From Clostridiales bacterium (GTDB lineage: Bacteria; Bacillota; Clostridia; Oscillospirales; CAG-272): DNA of 64,000 nt. Of the stretch, positions 34,575-43,054 are shown in pieces (within the stretch, counting starts at the first letter, position 1; every line of letters starts with the position of its first letter). The stretch covers positions 62,001 to 126,000 of the forward strand of contig JAAYHB010000021.1 of assembly GCA_012727435.1 (NCBI GenBank), written 5' to 3'. A program made the translations under genes and the position numbers. The notes under the pieces are model-generated. The model was not told where the DNA came from, did no database searches, and was given only the letters and a program-made list of their open reading frames with translations.

Positions 34575-35281
34575 ACTGCCGCCAGCGCCTCCTTGAGATT
34601 TATGTCCCCGGTGTACAGCGCCCGGCCGATTATCGCCCCGTAAATCCCGAGCCGTGAGAGGGCGATAAGATCGTCAAGCGTGCTGACACCTCCCGAGGCG
34701 ATGATATTCATGCTGTATTTTCGGGAAAGCTCCCGGTAAAGCTCACGGTTCGTCCCCCGCATGGCGCCGTCTTTGGAAATGTCGGTGCAGATAATCGTCC
34801 CGACGCCGACCTCCTGCAGCCGCTCGCAGAAGGCATGGCAGTCGATATCACTCAACTCGCGCCAGCCGCGAAGCGCCACACGTCCGTCCCGGATATCTAC
34901 CCCAACCGCGATTTTGTCACCGTAATCGCGCACGGCAGAGCGCAAAAACTCGAAATTCTCAAGTGCCGCAGTGCCGAGTATCACGCGGCCGGCGCCGGCC
35001 CCAAGGTATTTTTCAATCTCCGCGCGCGTGCGTATGCCGCCGCCCACCTCGGCAAAAAGGCCGCTTGTCTTAATTATTTCTCTTATCGTCTCAAAATTTG
35101 CGGGGCTGCCGTCGCGCGCGCCCTCAAGGTCGACTATGTGAATATTTTTGGCACCGGCCCCGGCAAAACCAAGCGCCACCGCCGCGGGGTTATCGCTGTA
35201 AACCGTCATTTGATTGTAATCGCCGTGCAGAAGGCGCACAGCCTTTTTGCCGTACAGGTCAATCGCCGGTAATATTATCAT
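34571..35281 (-). CDS. hisA: ProFAR isomerase
   Basis: The 236-residue TIM barrel catalyses the Amadori rearrangement, step 4 of the pathway. Seen are ILPAIDLYGKKAVRLLHGDY (catalytic Asp 8), VGGGIRTRAEIEKYLGAG, and CTDISKDGAMRGTNRELY with the second catalytic Asp, then IIASGGVSTLDDL. Overlaps hisH and hisF by 4 bp each, indicating tight translational coupling. Confidence 0.96.
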   Translation of the reverse strand: MIILPAIDLYGKKAVRLLHGDYNQMTVYSDNPAAVALGFAGAGAKNIHIVDLEGARDGSPANFETIREIIKTSGLFAEVGGGIRTRAEIEKYLGAGAGRVILGTAALENFEFLRSAVRDYGDKIAVGVDIRDGRVALRGWRELSDIDCHAFCERLQEVGVGTIICTDISKDGAMRGTNRELYRELSRKYSMNIIASGGVSTLDDLIALSRLGIYGAIIGRALYTGDINLKEALAAV

Positions 35282-35913
35282 GGCCTGCCTCCTATCTCGC
35301 AGAAGGCTCTGAGGATTTCAAGACCCACCCTGCCGCTTTTCTCGGGGTGATACTGGGTTCCGAACACAAACCCCGCGGCATTCTCTACCGACGCGGTGAG
35401 CAGCGCGCCGTAATCGGTATATGCGCTGATATATTCCTCGTAGTCGGCGCCGTGATACGAGTGGACAAAATAAACATACTCCCCCTCGCGGGTGTACTTG
35501 TAAAGCCTGCTTTTCGGCTTTCCCTCGGGAAAAATAAGCCTGTTCCAGCCGATATGCAGGACCTTCAGACCCTCGCCTATGATATCGCGGATAGGCCTGA
35601 CGCTGCCGGGTATCAGCCCGAGCCCGCGATGCTCTCCGAACTCAAAGCTGCGCTCAAACAAAAGCTGCATTCCAAGGCAGATTCCGAGCAGCGGCTTGCC
35701 GGCCCCGGCCTCCTCGATTATCACCCGGTCGAGCCCGCTCTCTCTCAGCTTTGCCGCGGCGTCGCCGAAAGCCCCGACTCCCGGGAGTATTATACGGTCG
35801 GCGCGGCGTATTTTCTCGGGGTCGCCGCTCACCTTTGCAGCCTCGCCTATAAATTCAAGCGAGGAGGCGAGCGAGAACAGGTTGCCGACCCCGTAATCAA
35901 TAATTACTGTCAT
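35278..35913 (-). CDS. hisH: Imidazole glycerol phosphate synthase, glutamine amidotransferase subunit
   Basis: A 211-residue class I amidotransferase that supplies ammonia to HisF. The nucleophile is in LLGICLGMQLLFERS (Cys about 80), the catalytic His in FGTQYHPEKSGRVGLEIL. The N-terminus is MTVIIDYGVGNLFSL. Start at 35913 is chosen because GAGG precedes that ATG and because it gives the normal HisH N-terminus; a longer frame to 35940 overlaps hisB. Confidence 0.96.
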   Translation of the reverse strand: MTVIIDYGVGNLFSLASSLEFIGEAAKVSGDPEKIRRADRIILPGVGAFGDAAAKLRESGLDRVIIEEAGAGKPLLGICLGMQLLFERSFEFGEHRGLGLIPGSVRPIRDIIGEGLKVLHIGWNRLIFPEGKPKSRLYKYTREGEYVYFVHSYHGADYEEYISAYTDYGALLTASVENAAGFVFGTQYHPEKSGRVGLEILRAFCEIGGRP

Positions 35914-35936
35914 ATATAGCCTCGATTGCGCTAAAA

Positions 35937-36524
35937 TCACAAAACCCCTTTGCTGGAGGGCACCGCGCCCCCCGTGGCCGGGTCAAATGACACCGCCTGC
36001 CTCAGCGCGCGGGCAAATGCCTTGAAGGCGGCCTCAATTATGTGGTGGGTATTCGAGCCGCACAGCGCGCGGATATGCAGGGTCACCCCGGCACGCCGGA
36101 CAAAGGCCGCAAAGAACTCCTCGACAAGCTCTGTGTCAAAATCCCCGACCCGTGCCGCCACTCCCGGCAGGTCGAGTACCAGCAGGCCTCGCCCCGAGAT
36201 GTCGACCGCCGCAAGCAGAAGCGCCTCGTCCATCGGCAGGATTATGCTGCCGTAGCGGCATATTCCGGCCTTCTCTCCAATAGCCTCGGCAAAGGCATCG
36301 CCCAGCACTATCCCGACGTCTTCGACCGTGTGGTGGTAGTCGACCCCGGTATCCCCCCGGCAGCTCACCGAGAAGCCGAAGCCGCCGTGACAGGCGAAAA
36401 GCTCAAGCATGTGGTCAAGAAAACCGCAGCCGGTGTCAATCCCGCAGCTCTCCCCGCCGTCAAGGTTAAGCGAGAGCTGAATTTCGGTCTCGCGGGTCTT
36501 CCTGATTTTCTCGCTTTTTCTCAT
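35937..36524 (-). CDS. hisB: Imidazoleglycerol-phosphate dehydratase
   Basis: The 195-residue manganese enzyme removes water from imidazole glycerol phosphate. Both repeat halves carry the metal-binding motifs: GCGFLDHMLELFACHGGF and DYHHTVEDVGIVLG in the first, and GSNTHHIIEAAFKAFARAL in the second. Monofunctional, without the N-terminal phosphatase domain of enteric HisB. 15 bp after hisC. Confidence 0.96.
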   Translation of the reverse strand: MRKSEKIRKTRETEIQLSLNLDGGESCGIDTGCGFLDHMLELFACHGGFGFSVSCRGDTGVDYHHTVEDVGIVLGDAFAEAIGEKAGICRYGSIILPMDEALLLAAVDISGRGLLVLDLPGVAARVGDFDTELVEEFFAAFVRRAGVTLHIRALCGSNTHHIIEAAFKAFARALRQAVSFDPATGGAVPSSKGVL

Positions 36525-36539
36525 TTTTTATACTCTCCG

Positions 36540-37595
36540 TCAGTTTATTATCTCGAGAAGTGCGGCAAGGAAGGCTTCCATCTGGCTCTCCGAGCCTATT
36601 GTTATGCGGTTGTAATCGGATATGCCGGGGGCGTCAAAATGCCTGACTAATACCCCGCGCCGCCGCAGCTTCTCGTACAGCTCCCTCCCGCCGATTTTGT
36701 CGCTTCTTGCAAACAGGAAATTGGCCTTCGAGTCGGTAACCGAAAATCCGAGTGCCCGAAGCTCCGCCTTTACTCTCTCACGGGTTGTAATAATTTTTTT
36801 GCAGTTCTCTGTGTAATAGTTCTCGTCTTCAAAGGCCGCAAGCCCGGCAAGCATAGTCAGGCGATTAATGCTGTAGGGGTTGAAGGAATATTTGACCTTA
36901 TTAAGATAACCTATCAGCTCGGGCGAGCCTATGCCCATGCCGAGGCGCGCCCCGGCGAGCGAGTGCGACTTTGAAAAGGTGCGGGCGACAAGCAGGTTGT
37001 CGTATTTTCTGACCAGCCCGACGCAGCTCTCCCCGCCGAATGCGACGTATGCCTCGTCAACTATCACTACCCTCCCGGGGTTGCAGCGGACAATCATCTC
37101 TATGTCCGAGACCGGCAGGCAAAGCCCAGTCGGGGCGTTTGGGTTTGCAATCACAACGTTCCTGCCGACACCGCAAAAATCCTGCGGATTGATACTGAAA
37201 TCCCTGCCGACCGGGATTTTCAGATAGGGTATGCCGTACATCTCGCAGAGCACTGCATAGAGCCCGTATGTGATGTCCGGGAAGGCAATCCCCCGCCCGG
37301 CGTCGCAGAAGGCTAAAAAGGCGAAGTTCAAAAGCTCGTCCGAGCCGTTGGTGAAAATCAGATTCTCAGGTTTTACCCCAATCGACGCCGCGGCCGCCGC
37401 GACAAGCTCTGTGCATGCCGGGTCGGGGTAGAGATTGAGCTTCGCCTCCTCCCCCGAAATCCGCTCGGCCACGCGCGGCGAGGGCGGGAACGGCGATTCG
37501 TTTGTATTGAGTTTTATATACTGCATGTCTCGCGGCTGCTCGCCGGGTACATAGGCGCAGAGCGCCGCGATTCGCTCGTTTGCATATTGCTTCAT
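36540..37595 (-). CDS. hisC: Histidinol-phosphate aminotransferase
   Basis: A 351-residue PLP-dependent transaminase of fold type I. NTNESPFPPSPRV, FTNGSDELLNFAF, NPNAPTGLCLPVSDIE, VIVDEAYVAFGG and VARTFSKSHSLAGARLGMGIG (with the PLP lysine in SKSHSLAG) are in the normal order. The start lies only 9 bp from a GC-rich repeat hairpin (37605-37619), whose flank supplies the GGTGAG ribosome-binding site; this is the only junction in the his operon without close spacing. Confidence 0.95.
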   Translation of the reverse strand: MKQYANERIAALCAYVPGEQPRDMQYIKLNTNESPFPPSPRVAERISGEEAKLNLYPDPACTELVAAAAASIGVKPENLIFTNGSDELLNFAFLAFCDAGRGIAFPDITYGLYAVLCEMYGIPYLKIPVGRDFSINPQDFCGVGRNVVIANPNAPTGLCLPVSDIEMIVRCNPGRVVIVDEAYVAFGGESCVGLVRKYDNLLVARTFSKSHSLAGARLGMGIGSPELIGYLNKVKYSFNPYSINRLTMLAGLAAFEDENYYTENCKKIITTRERVKAELRALGFSVTDSKANFLFARSDKIGGRELYEKLRRRGVLVRHFDAPGISDYNRITIGSESQMEAFLAALLEIIN

Positions 37596-37600
37596 TGCTC

Positions 37601-37760
37601 ACCCGGGGGCTCCGCCCCCGTACTCCCTCTCAGGACTTTTGCCGGGGGCTCCGCCCCCGCACCTCCGCAAAACTTTTCTGGGGGCTCCGCCCCCGGGCCC
37701 CCGCTTAAGAACCTTTTTGAAAAAAGGTTCTTAAGAATCTCCAAAAACTTTAAGCATTTT
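37601..37760 (+). repeat. Composite repeat with three tandem GC modules, inside the his operon
   Basis: GGGGGC-TCC-GCCCCC occurs at 37605, 37644 and 37680 (spacings 39 and 36). Then follow the C-rich linker, the stem CTTAAGAACCTTTTT-GA-complement (37704-37735) and the tail AATCTCCAAAAACTTTAAGC. It fills most of the 233-bp gap between hisD and hisC; the remaining bases to 37828 show no gene. Confidence 0.85.
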
Positions 37761-37828
37761 TTACTGAATACCAAGCCCAGCGGCCGACGTTACGGGTTTC
37801 GGGCTTCGGAAGTGCCGCTCAGGGAATC

Positions 37829-39112
37829 CTAATTTTCGGGGTTGTCCTCACACCTGATTGTTATGCTTCTGGCATGTCCGGCCAGCTCCTCCCGCCAGGC
37901 AAAGGCCGCGACGTCGACCGCCGCCTCCCGGAGCGCTTCCTCGGTGTAATAGATATACGAGGATTTCTTGACATAGTTGTCGACCGAGAGGGAGCTTGAA
38001 AACTTAGCGGTACCCCCCGTAGGCAGGGTATGGTTCGGTCCGGCATAATAGTCGCCGAGCGCTTCGGGACAGTACTTCCCGAGGAATATCGAACCGGCGT
38101 TCTGTATGGAATCCAAATACCTCATCGGCTCGTCGACGCAGACCTCAAGGTGCTCGGGCGCAATGCGGTTTGCAATCTCAATCGCCTCCTCAATATTTTC
38201 GGTTATAATGATTTTCCCGTTTTTCTCAATCGATGCGCGGGCGGTCTCCTGCCGCGGTAGTACTTCAAGCTGCCGCTCAATTTCTTCCGCGACCCTGCCT
38301 GCCAGCTCCTCGCTGTCGGTGACCAGAATTGAGGCGGCCAGCCTGTCATGCTCGGCCTGCGAGAGCAGGTCTGCGGCGACATGCGCCGGGTTCGCGGTCT
38401 TGTCGGCGATAATCAGAATCTCGCTCGGCCCGGCAATCATGTCAACTGCGACCTTGCCGAACACCTGCCGCTTTGCCTCGGCAATAAAATCCCTGCCGGG
38501 GCCGGCAATCATGTAAACCGCAGGTATGGTCTCTGTACCGTAGGCCATCGCGGCAATAGCCTGCGCGCCCCCGACCTTGAATATCCGGTCGGCGCCGGCA
38601 ATCTTCGCGGCCGCCAGAATTGCGGGATTTACCTTCCCGTCCCGCCCGGGCGGCGTGCACATGATAATGCTCGGGCAGCCCGCCAGCTTTGCCGGGATAA
38701 TATTCATCAGCACCGAGGAGGCAAGCGGGGCCGTGCCGCCCGGGACGTAAACCCCGACTCTCTCAATCGGCGTGACCTTCTGGCCGAGCACTATTCCGTC
38801 TTTTTCTATGCGGAATCCCTTTCGGATCTGGTTTTTATGATAGGCGCGGATGTTCCCGGCGGCCCGCTCAAGCACCCCTAAAAAATCAGGGTCAAGAGAG
38901 GCGGCCGCCTCCTCGGTTTCCGCCCCGCTCACCTCGAGCGAGTCGAGCCTAACCCCGTCAAATTTCTCGGTCAGCTCAAAGAGAGCGGCGTCGCCGTCCT
39001 TTCTCACACGCGCGATAATCTCAGCGACCCTACCGGATATATCGGCGGCAGCGTATTCGTTGGAAAAAATCTCGTTTTCGGGTGTGTCTTTATACTTAAG
39101 TACCTTTATCAT
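37829..39112 (-). CDS. hisD: Histidinol dehydrogenase
   Basis: The 427-residue zinc enzyme performs the last two oxidations to histidine. YVPGGTAPLASSVLMNIIPAKLAGC, KVGGAQAIAAMAYGTETIP, MIAGPSEILIIADKTANPAHVAADLLSQAEHD (zinc and catalytic Glu/His region) and HTLPTGGTAKFSSSLSVDNYVKKSSYI are all present. Overlaps hisG by 4 bp. A repeat-filled gap follows it. Confidence 0.97.
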   Translation of the reverse strand: MIKVLKYKDTPENEIFSNEYAAADISGRVAEIIARVRKDGDAALFELTEKFDGVRLDSLEVSGAETEEAAASLDPDFLGVLERAAGNIRAYHKNQIRKGFRIEKDGIVLGQKVTPIERVGVYVPGGTAPLASSVLMNIIPAKLAGCPSIIMCTPPGRDGKVNPAILAAAKIAGADRIFKVGGAQAIAAMAYGTETIPAVYMIAGPGRDFIAEAKRQVFGKVAVDMIAGPSEILIIADKTANPAHVAADLLSQAEHDRLAASILVTDSEELAGRVAEEIERQLEVLPRQETARASIEKNGKIIITENIEEAIEIANRIAPEHLEVCVDEPMRYLDSIQNAGSIFLGKYCPEALGDYYAGPNHTLPTGGTAKFSSSLSVDNYVKKSSYIYYTEEALREAAVDVAAFAWREELAGHARSITIRCEDNPEN

Positions 39113-39747
39113 TTTTTATCCTCCCTGCATGCCGCAATCATGCGCACAATCTCGTTTATCTGCGGGTTTTTGAACCTGTAGCTTGCTTTGTTGGCTATCA
39201 GCATCGCGCTGATATCTGCTATGACCGAACGCACCTCAAGGTTGTTTTCCCGCAGCGTCGTCCCGGTCTCCACGATATCGACTATCACGTCGGCCAGCCC
39301 CAGCAGGGGCGCGAGCTCAATTGAGCCGTTGAGCTTTATGATGTCGATATCCCGCCCTTGGGCGAGGTAATAACCCTTTGCGATGTTCGGGAACTTTGTC
39401 GCCACCCTCAGCGTTCTTGTGGCGTCCTCCTCAAAGTCGCGCTTGGCCGCAACCGCCATGCGGCATTTTCCGATGCCAAGGTCGAGCAGCTCGTAAACGT
39501 CGGGGCTGTATTCAAGCAGGATATCCCGCCCCACGACCCCGAGGTCGGCTACCCCGCGCTCGGTGTAGATAGGAACATCGGTCGGCTTTACCAGAAAATA
39601 TCTGACCCGGCACTCGCTGTCCTCAAAGACCAGTTTTCTTGTATCACTCAAAATTCCGGGGCAGCCGTATCCGGCGTCCTCGAATATCTTATATGCACTC
39701 TCACCCAGCCTTCCCTTCGGCAGGGCTATACTCAAAATATTGTTCAA
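39109..39747 (-). CDS. hisG: ATP phosphoribosyltransferase, short form
   Basis: The 212-residue short HisG lacks the C-terminal regulatory domain and needs HisZ for activity. ALPKGRLGESAYKIFEDAGY is the N-terminal substrate loop; GVADLGVVGRDILLE and DIVETGTTLRENNLEV form the PRPP-binding region. Overlaps hisZ and hisD by 4 bp each. First committed step of the pathway and expected point of histidine feedback through HisZ. Confidence 0.96.
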   Translation of the reverse strand: MNNILSIALPKGRLGESAYKIFEDAGYGCPGILSDTRKLVFEDSECRVRYFLVKPTDVPIYTERGVADLGVVGRDILLEYSPDVYELLDLGIGKCRMAVAAKRDFEEDATRTLRVATKFPNIAKGYYLAQGRDIDIIKLNGSIELAPLLGLADVIVDIVETGTTLRENNLEVRSVIADISAMLIANKASYRFKNPQINEIVRMIAACREDKK

Positions 39748-40865
39748 CTTGTCTTATCCTCCGGCATAATGCCCTCGATTTTGACTGCCTCGCGCCATGT
39801 AATGCCGTTTTCGGGCACCCTGCTCACCGCCAGAACGCTCTTTCCCTCAAGCCTGAGCCTCTGCACCGCCCGGGCTACGCTCACCCCGTCGTGCTCCCCG
39901 CAGACCAGCAGCACGTCGACGTCATATTCGCGCTTCGGCTGGGGCAGCAAGTCGAGCAGGTCAAGATAAATGGCAAAGCCAATAGCGCCGCCGGGTTTGC
40001 CGAATTTGCGCAGCAGCCTGTCATACCGCCCGCCCGAGAGCACCGCAGATGGGATACCCTCGATATAGCCGCAGAATGTCACGCCGTTGTAGTAATTCAT
40101 GTCCCCGGTGTGCGAAAAGTCAAGGTTCACGCGCCCGGCGCAGCCTGTCACCTCAAGTATTTCATATATGCCGCGTATTTCATCCAGCGCGGCATCTGTC
40201 GCTTCATTCACCGACAGCGCCCTGAGCTGGGGCATTGCCGTCTTGAACGGGCCGTACACCCCGGTGAGCCTGACCAGCCGCTCGGCCAGCCCGGCCTCTG
40301 CCCCGCATTCGTCACAGACCGCGCGGACGCCTGCCGCATTTTTGCCGTTAATGAACTTTATCAGCCCCTCGCGCGCCGCGCCGTAAATCCCGGCAAGGTC
40401 GGCAAGCGCCGATATTATGCCCATGTGCGATATGTCAAGGATGTAGTTTTCATCAATCACAGAGAGACTCTGCGCCGCAAGCGAGATGACCTCGCCCATC
40501 TGGTACAGGCCGATGTCCCCGATACACTCGAGCCCGAGCTGCATTATCTCCTTGAAATCCGAATTGCTCTTCGGCTTTCTGTAAACGTTTTCAAGGTAGA
40601 AAACTTTTTCCTGATCCCTGCCCGTGGCGGCCGCGTTCTTGACTATCGAGAGGGTGACGTCGGGCTTGAGCGCCATGAGTTTACCGTCCGAGCCGGTAAA
40701 GGTGATTATGCTGTCGTCAATAAGAAAATCCCGGTTTGCGGCGTAAAGGTCGTATTCCTCAAACCGGCTCATTTTATATTGCCGATAGCCGTATCCCGAA
40801 TATATCTCCCGGCACACGGCGCTGACCCTCTCGGAATTGCTGAAGTATCTGATTTTCTCCTCCAT
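39744..40865 (-). CDS. hisZ: ATP phosphoribosyltransferase regulatory subunit
   Basis: A 373-residue paralogue of histidyl-tRNA synthetase that forms the holoenzyme with short HisG. The class II synthetase-like core has LMALKPDVTLSIVKNAA (motif 2 area), FYLENVYRKPKSNSDFKEIMQLGLECIG, and YYNGVTFCGYIEGIPSAVLSGGRYDRLLRKFG. The C-terminal anticodon-binding domain is reduced to about 40 residues (VDVLLVCGEHDGVSVARAVQRL), as usual for HisZ. AAAGGAG precedes ATG. First gene of the operon. Confidence 0.93.
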   Translation of the reverse strand: MEEKIRYFSNSERVSAVCREIYSGYGYRQYKMSRFEEYDLYAANRDFLIDDSIITFTGSDGKLMALKPDVTLSIVKNAAATGRDQEKVFYLENVYRKPKSNSDFKEIMQLGLECIGDIGLYQMGEVISLAAQSLSVIDENYILDISHMGIISALADLAGIYGAAREGLIKFINGKNAAGVRAVCDECGAEAGLAERLVRLTGVYGPFKTAMPQLRALSVNEATDAALDEIRGIYEILEVTGCAGRVNLDFSHTGDMNYYNGVTFCGYIEGIPSAVLSGGRYDRLLRKFGKPGGAIGFAIYLDLLDLLPQPKREYDVDVLLVCGEHDGVSVARAVQRLRLEGKSVLAVSRVPENGITWREAVKIEGIMPEDKTS

Positions 40866-40950
40866 GGCGGCTCCTTTTTTTCCAGTCCGGCGGCCTCCGG
40901 CGTTGAAATCCCCGCCCCGGCAGCTTTATGTCTTAAAGATCGATGCCGGT

Positions 40951-40979
40951 ATTTTATCACAGAATATAAGGTTTGTCAA
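40951..40979 (-). promoter_or_regulatory. Sigma-A promoter of the his operon
   Basis: Minus strand TTGACA (40974-40979), 17-bp spacer, TAAAAT (40951-40956). The leader is about 80 nt, too short for a T-box. Confidence 0.8.
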
Positions 40980-40980
40980 T

Positions 40981-41014
40981 GCTTTAATTAGATAAAGCGA
41001 TAATGAACTAAAGC
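40981..41014. promoter_or_regulatory. TAAAGC repeats upstream of the his promoter
   Basis: GCTTTA at 40981 and TAAAGC at about 40993 and 41009 form one inverted and one direct repeat of the same hexamer immediately upstream of the -35 box. Candidate operator for a histidine-responsive regulator. Confidence 0.35.
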
Positions 41015-41049
41015 AAAGTTGTTGTACATTATCCATAAAACCGGGGCTG

Positions 41050-41718
41050 TCACATCAGATTCCGCAGCTTCATTTTATCGCGTATGATTATAACCCCGCG
41101 TTCAAGCTCGACGGCGCCGCTTGCGGCCAGCCGCCCGAGGGTGCGCGACACAACCTCGCGCGCCGTGCCGACATACCGGGCTATCTGCTCGTGCGTGGTC
41201 TTGATCCTTGTCGTCCCCATGCGGTCGGATTCCCGGTATATGTAAGCCGCAATCCTGCGCTCTGCGCTGACCTGAAGCATATTCTGCATATTCGACACGA
41301 CATCGCAGAAATGCCGGACAATAAGCCGGCGCAAAAACCTCTCGGCCTCGATGCTGGTCTTGCAGACATCCAAAAGCGCCTGCGAGTCAATAATATAAAG
41401 GTCTGCTTCGGTTTCTGCATTGATATATACCGGAAAACCGATGTTCTCCATCACGGGCAGCGAGGACAGCGCACAGCAGTCTCCGGCAAAAAGTCTGAGC
41501 AGCACAAACTCCCGCCCCTCCTCCGAGACGGTGTAGATATACGCGCGGCCCCGGCGCAGTATGATAAACCCGAAATCCCCGACACCGTCGTGTATGACCA
41601 ATCCCTTTTTATAACGCACCGCGCGGGTACTACTGAGCAGCCGGTGCCGCTGTAACTCACTCAGGCTGTTCCAAAAATCAAGCCGGCCCCGCAGATATTC
41701 AGCTCTGGTATCGTTCAT
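41050..41718 (-). CDS. Crp/Fnr-family transcriptional regulator
   Basis: 222 residues: an N-terminal cyclic-nucleotide-binding-like beta-roll (VIHDGVGDFGFIILRRGRAYIYTVSEEGREFVLLRLFAGDCCALSSLP, given in part) and a C-terminal winged helix with THEQIARYVGTAREVVSRTLGRLAASGAVEL. The recognition helix has the R-E-x-x-x-R pattern that in CRP reads TGTGA. The N-terminal four-cysteine cluster of Fnr is absent; four internal Cys exist (GDCC, DVCK, HFCD). A TGTG-N7-CACA site overlaps its own -35 box and a near-copy sits at the nrdG promoter. GGAG precedes ATG. Confidence 0.88.
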   Translation of the reverse strand: MNDTRAEYLRGRLDFWNSLSELQRHRLLSSTRAVRYKKGLVIHDGVGDFGFIILRRGRAYIYTVSEEGREFVLLRLFAGDCCALSSLPVMENIGFPVYINAETEADLYIIDSQALLDVCKTSIEAERFLRRLIVRHFCDVVSNMQNMLQVSAERRIAAYIYRESDRMGTTRIKTTHEQIARYVGTAREVVSRTLGRLAASGAVELERGVIIIRDKMKLRNLM

Positions 41719-41780
41719 CGGTTTTCTCCAAAAAATAATGCAGCACCGTCGCCCCGGCGCCGATATTTTCCATTAAAATA

Positions 41781-41808
41781 ATTATACTACGATTTTTTTA
41801 TGTGTCAA
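41781..41808 (-). promoter_or_regulatory. Consensus promoter of the Crp/Fnr gene
   Basis: Minus strand TTGACA (41803-41808), 16-bp spacer, TATAAT (41781-41786). Confidence 0.8.
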
Positions 41809-41815
41809 CATCACA
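41801..41815. promoter_or_regulatory. Crp/Fnr-type operator over the -35 box (autorepression candidate)
   Basis: TGTGTCAACATCACA (plus strand) has inverted TGTG/CACA arms 7 bp apart and covers the -35 hexamer. It matches the site at 46333-46347 at 12 of 15 positions. Confidence 0.55.
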
Positions 41816-41845
41816 TTTTGCGGAACTAAGAACCGCATATGTTTT

Positions 41846-41930
41846 CTTCGGGGGCGCCGCCCCCGAACCCCCGCTCAAGACCCTTTTTGAAAAAAGGGTC
41901 TTGAGAATTCCCAAAAACTTTTAAAACCTT
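41846..41930 (+). repeat. Complete composite repeat
   Basis: GC module GGGGGC-GCC-GCCCCC (41850-41864), linker GAACCCCCG, stem CTCAAGACCCTTTTT-GA-complement (41874-41905), tail AATTCCCAAAAACTTTTAAA. Lies between the Crp/Fnr gene and trxB. Confidence 0.85.
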
Positions 41931-41945
41931 TATCACAAATAAAGG

Positions 41946-41967
41946 AGCGCGGGCTTCAATCCGCGCT
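41946..41967. terminator. Hairpin, possible terminator
   Basis: AGCGCGG/CCGCGCT stem with an 8-base loop followed by TTT on the plus strand, next to the composite repeat. Not clearly tied to a gene on that strand. Confidence 0.35.
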
Positions 41968-42012
41968 TTACTGCCATTGGTTTGCTGATTGACTTGGGAA
42001 GGGAGAACGAGC

Positions 42013-42036
42013 GGGCGACCGCAGGTCGCCCCTACA
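42013..42036 (+). repeat. Second small palindromic repeat type
   Basis: GGGCGACC-GCA-GGTCGCCC (42013-42031) followed by CTACA. A perfect 8-bp stem unlike the composite repeat; from memory similar units with the CTACA flank occur in clostridial intergenic DNA. Single copy in this window. Confidence 0.45.
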
Positions 42037-42113
42037 AATATGGAATATTTTTTGCAAATGCCAGACACAAAATAAGCAGCAAAAAGCGGGAAGCCATATG
42101 CCTCCCGCTCTCT

Positions 42114-43019
42114 TTATTCATCAAGATACCTGCAGGCCGCAAGGGCTGCCACCGTGCCGTCGGCAACCGCCGTGGTAATCTGCCTTATACGCTTCCTCCG
42201 GCAGTCCCCGGCGACAAACACGCCCGGGGTTTTTGTGGTACAGCTCTCGTCCGAATCGAAATAACCCTCTTCATCAAGCCCGGCGACATCCTTGAATGCT
42301 TCGTTTTCAGGCTCGAGCCCGATTGAAACGAACACCCCGTCGACATTCAGCTCTCTCATCCCGCCCTGCTCGTCACGCAGGTAGATTCCTTTGAATGCCT
42401 CGTCGCCGATAATGCTGTCGACAACATAACCGTACATTATCTCAACGTTAGTCCGTCCTCTTACCTGCTCTGCAAGCTTTTCCTCGCCGGTAAGGACCTT
42501 GAGGTTCTGGATTATTGTCACGCGCTCGCAGCTCTCCGAGAGCATCAGCGCACTCTGCAGCGCCGAGTTGCCCCCGCCTATCACCGCTACCCGGCTGCCT
42601 GCATAGAACGCGCCGTCGCAGACCGCGCAGTAGGAAATCCCTCGCCCGATAAAGTCCTCCTCGCGCTCCACACCGATGCGCCGGTGGCGGCAGCCTGCGG
42701 CAATTATCACGGCGCGCCCGCGGTATTCGCCGCTCTCGCCGGCAACCGTCTTTGTCCCGTCGGGGTTCAGTTTTATGCCGGTCACGGTGTCGACTTCTAC
42801 CTCGGCACCCAGCGATGTCGCCTGCTCGAGCATCATGTCGGCAATCTCGCTGCCGCTCGCGCTCTTTACCCCGGGATAGTTTTCGACCCTCGGGGAATAG
42901 GTCATCTGCCCGCCGAAGGCAGACTTTTCAATTATGAGCACCTGCTTTGCCGCCCGGCAGGCATAAATCGCCGCGGTGAGTCCGGCCGGGCCTCCGCCGA
43001 CGATTATTATGTCATACAT
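42114..43019 (-). CDS. trxB: Thioredoxin reductase-family flavoprotein
   Basis: 301 residues, normal for low-molecular-weight TrxR. FAD motif YDIIIVGGGPAGLTAAIYACRA; redox-active CxxC in GISYCAVCDGAFYAG (about residues 132-146); NAD(P) motif VAVIGGGNSALQSALML; C-terminal PGVFVAGDCRRKRIRQITTAVADG. Encoded 35 bp after nrdD, whose product ends in a glutaredoxin-like domain, so it probably reduces that domain. Start 43019 is chosen since AGGAGG lies 9 bases upstream; a start three codons earlier would overlap the ribosome-binding site. NADPH versus NADH or ferredoxin use cannot be decided (GGGNSA lacks decisive flanks). Confidence 0.9.
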   Translation of the reverse strand: MYDIIIVGGGPAGLTAAIYACRAAKQVLIIEKSAFGGQMTYSPRVENYPGVKSASGSEIADMMLEQATSLGAEVEVDTVTGIKLNPDGTKTVAGESGEYRGRAVIIAAGCRHRRIGVEREEDFIGRGISYCAVCDGAFYAGSRVAVIGGGNSALQSALMLSESCERVTIIQNLKVLTGEEKLAEQVRGRTNVEIMYGYVVDSIIGDEAFKGIYLRDEQGGMRELNVDGVFVSIGLEPENEAFKDVAGLDEEGYFDSDESCTTKTPGVFVAGDCRRKRIRQITTAVADGTVAALAACRYLDE

Positions 43020-43054
43020 ACGGCACATCCTCCTTTATGGCTATGTACCGCATA

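Noticed and set aside
40866..41049. T-box leader for the his operon
   Set aside because: The leader from the predicted promoter to hisZ is only about 80 nt, with no specifier loop or antiterminator pair visible.
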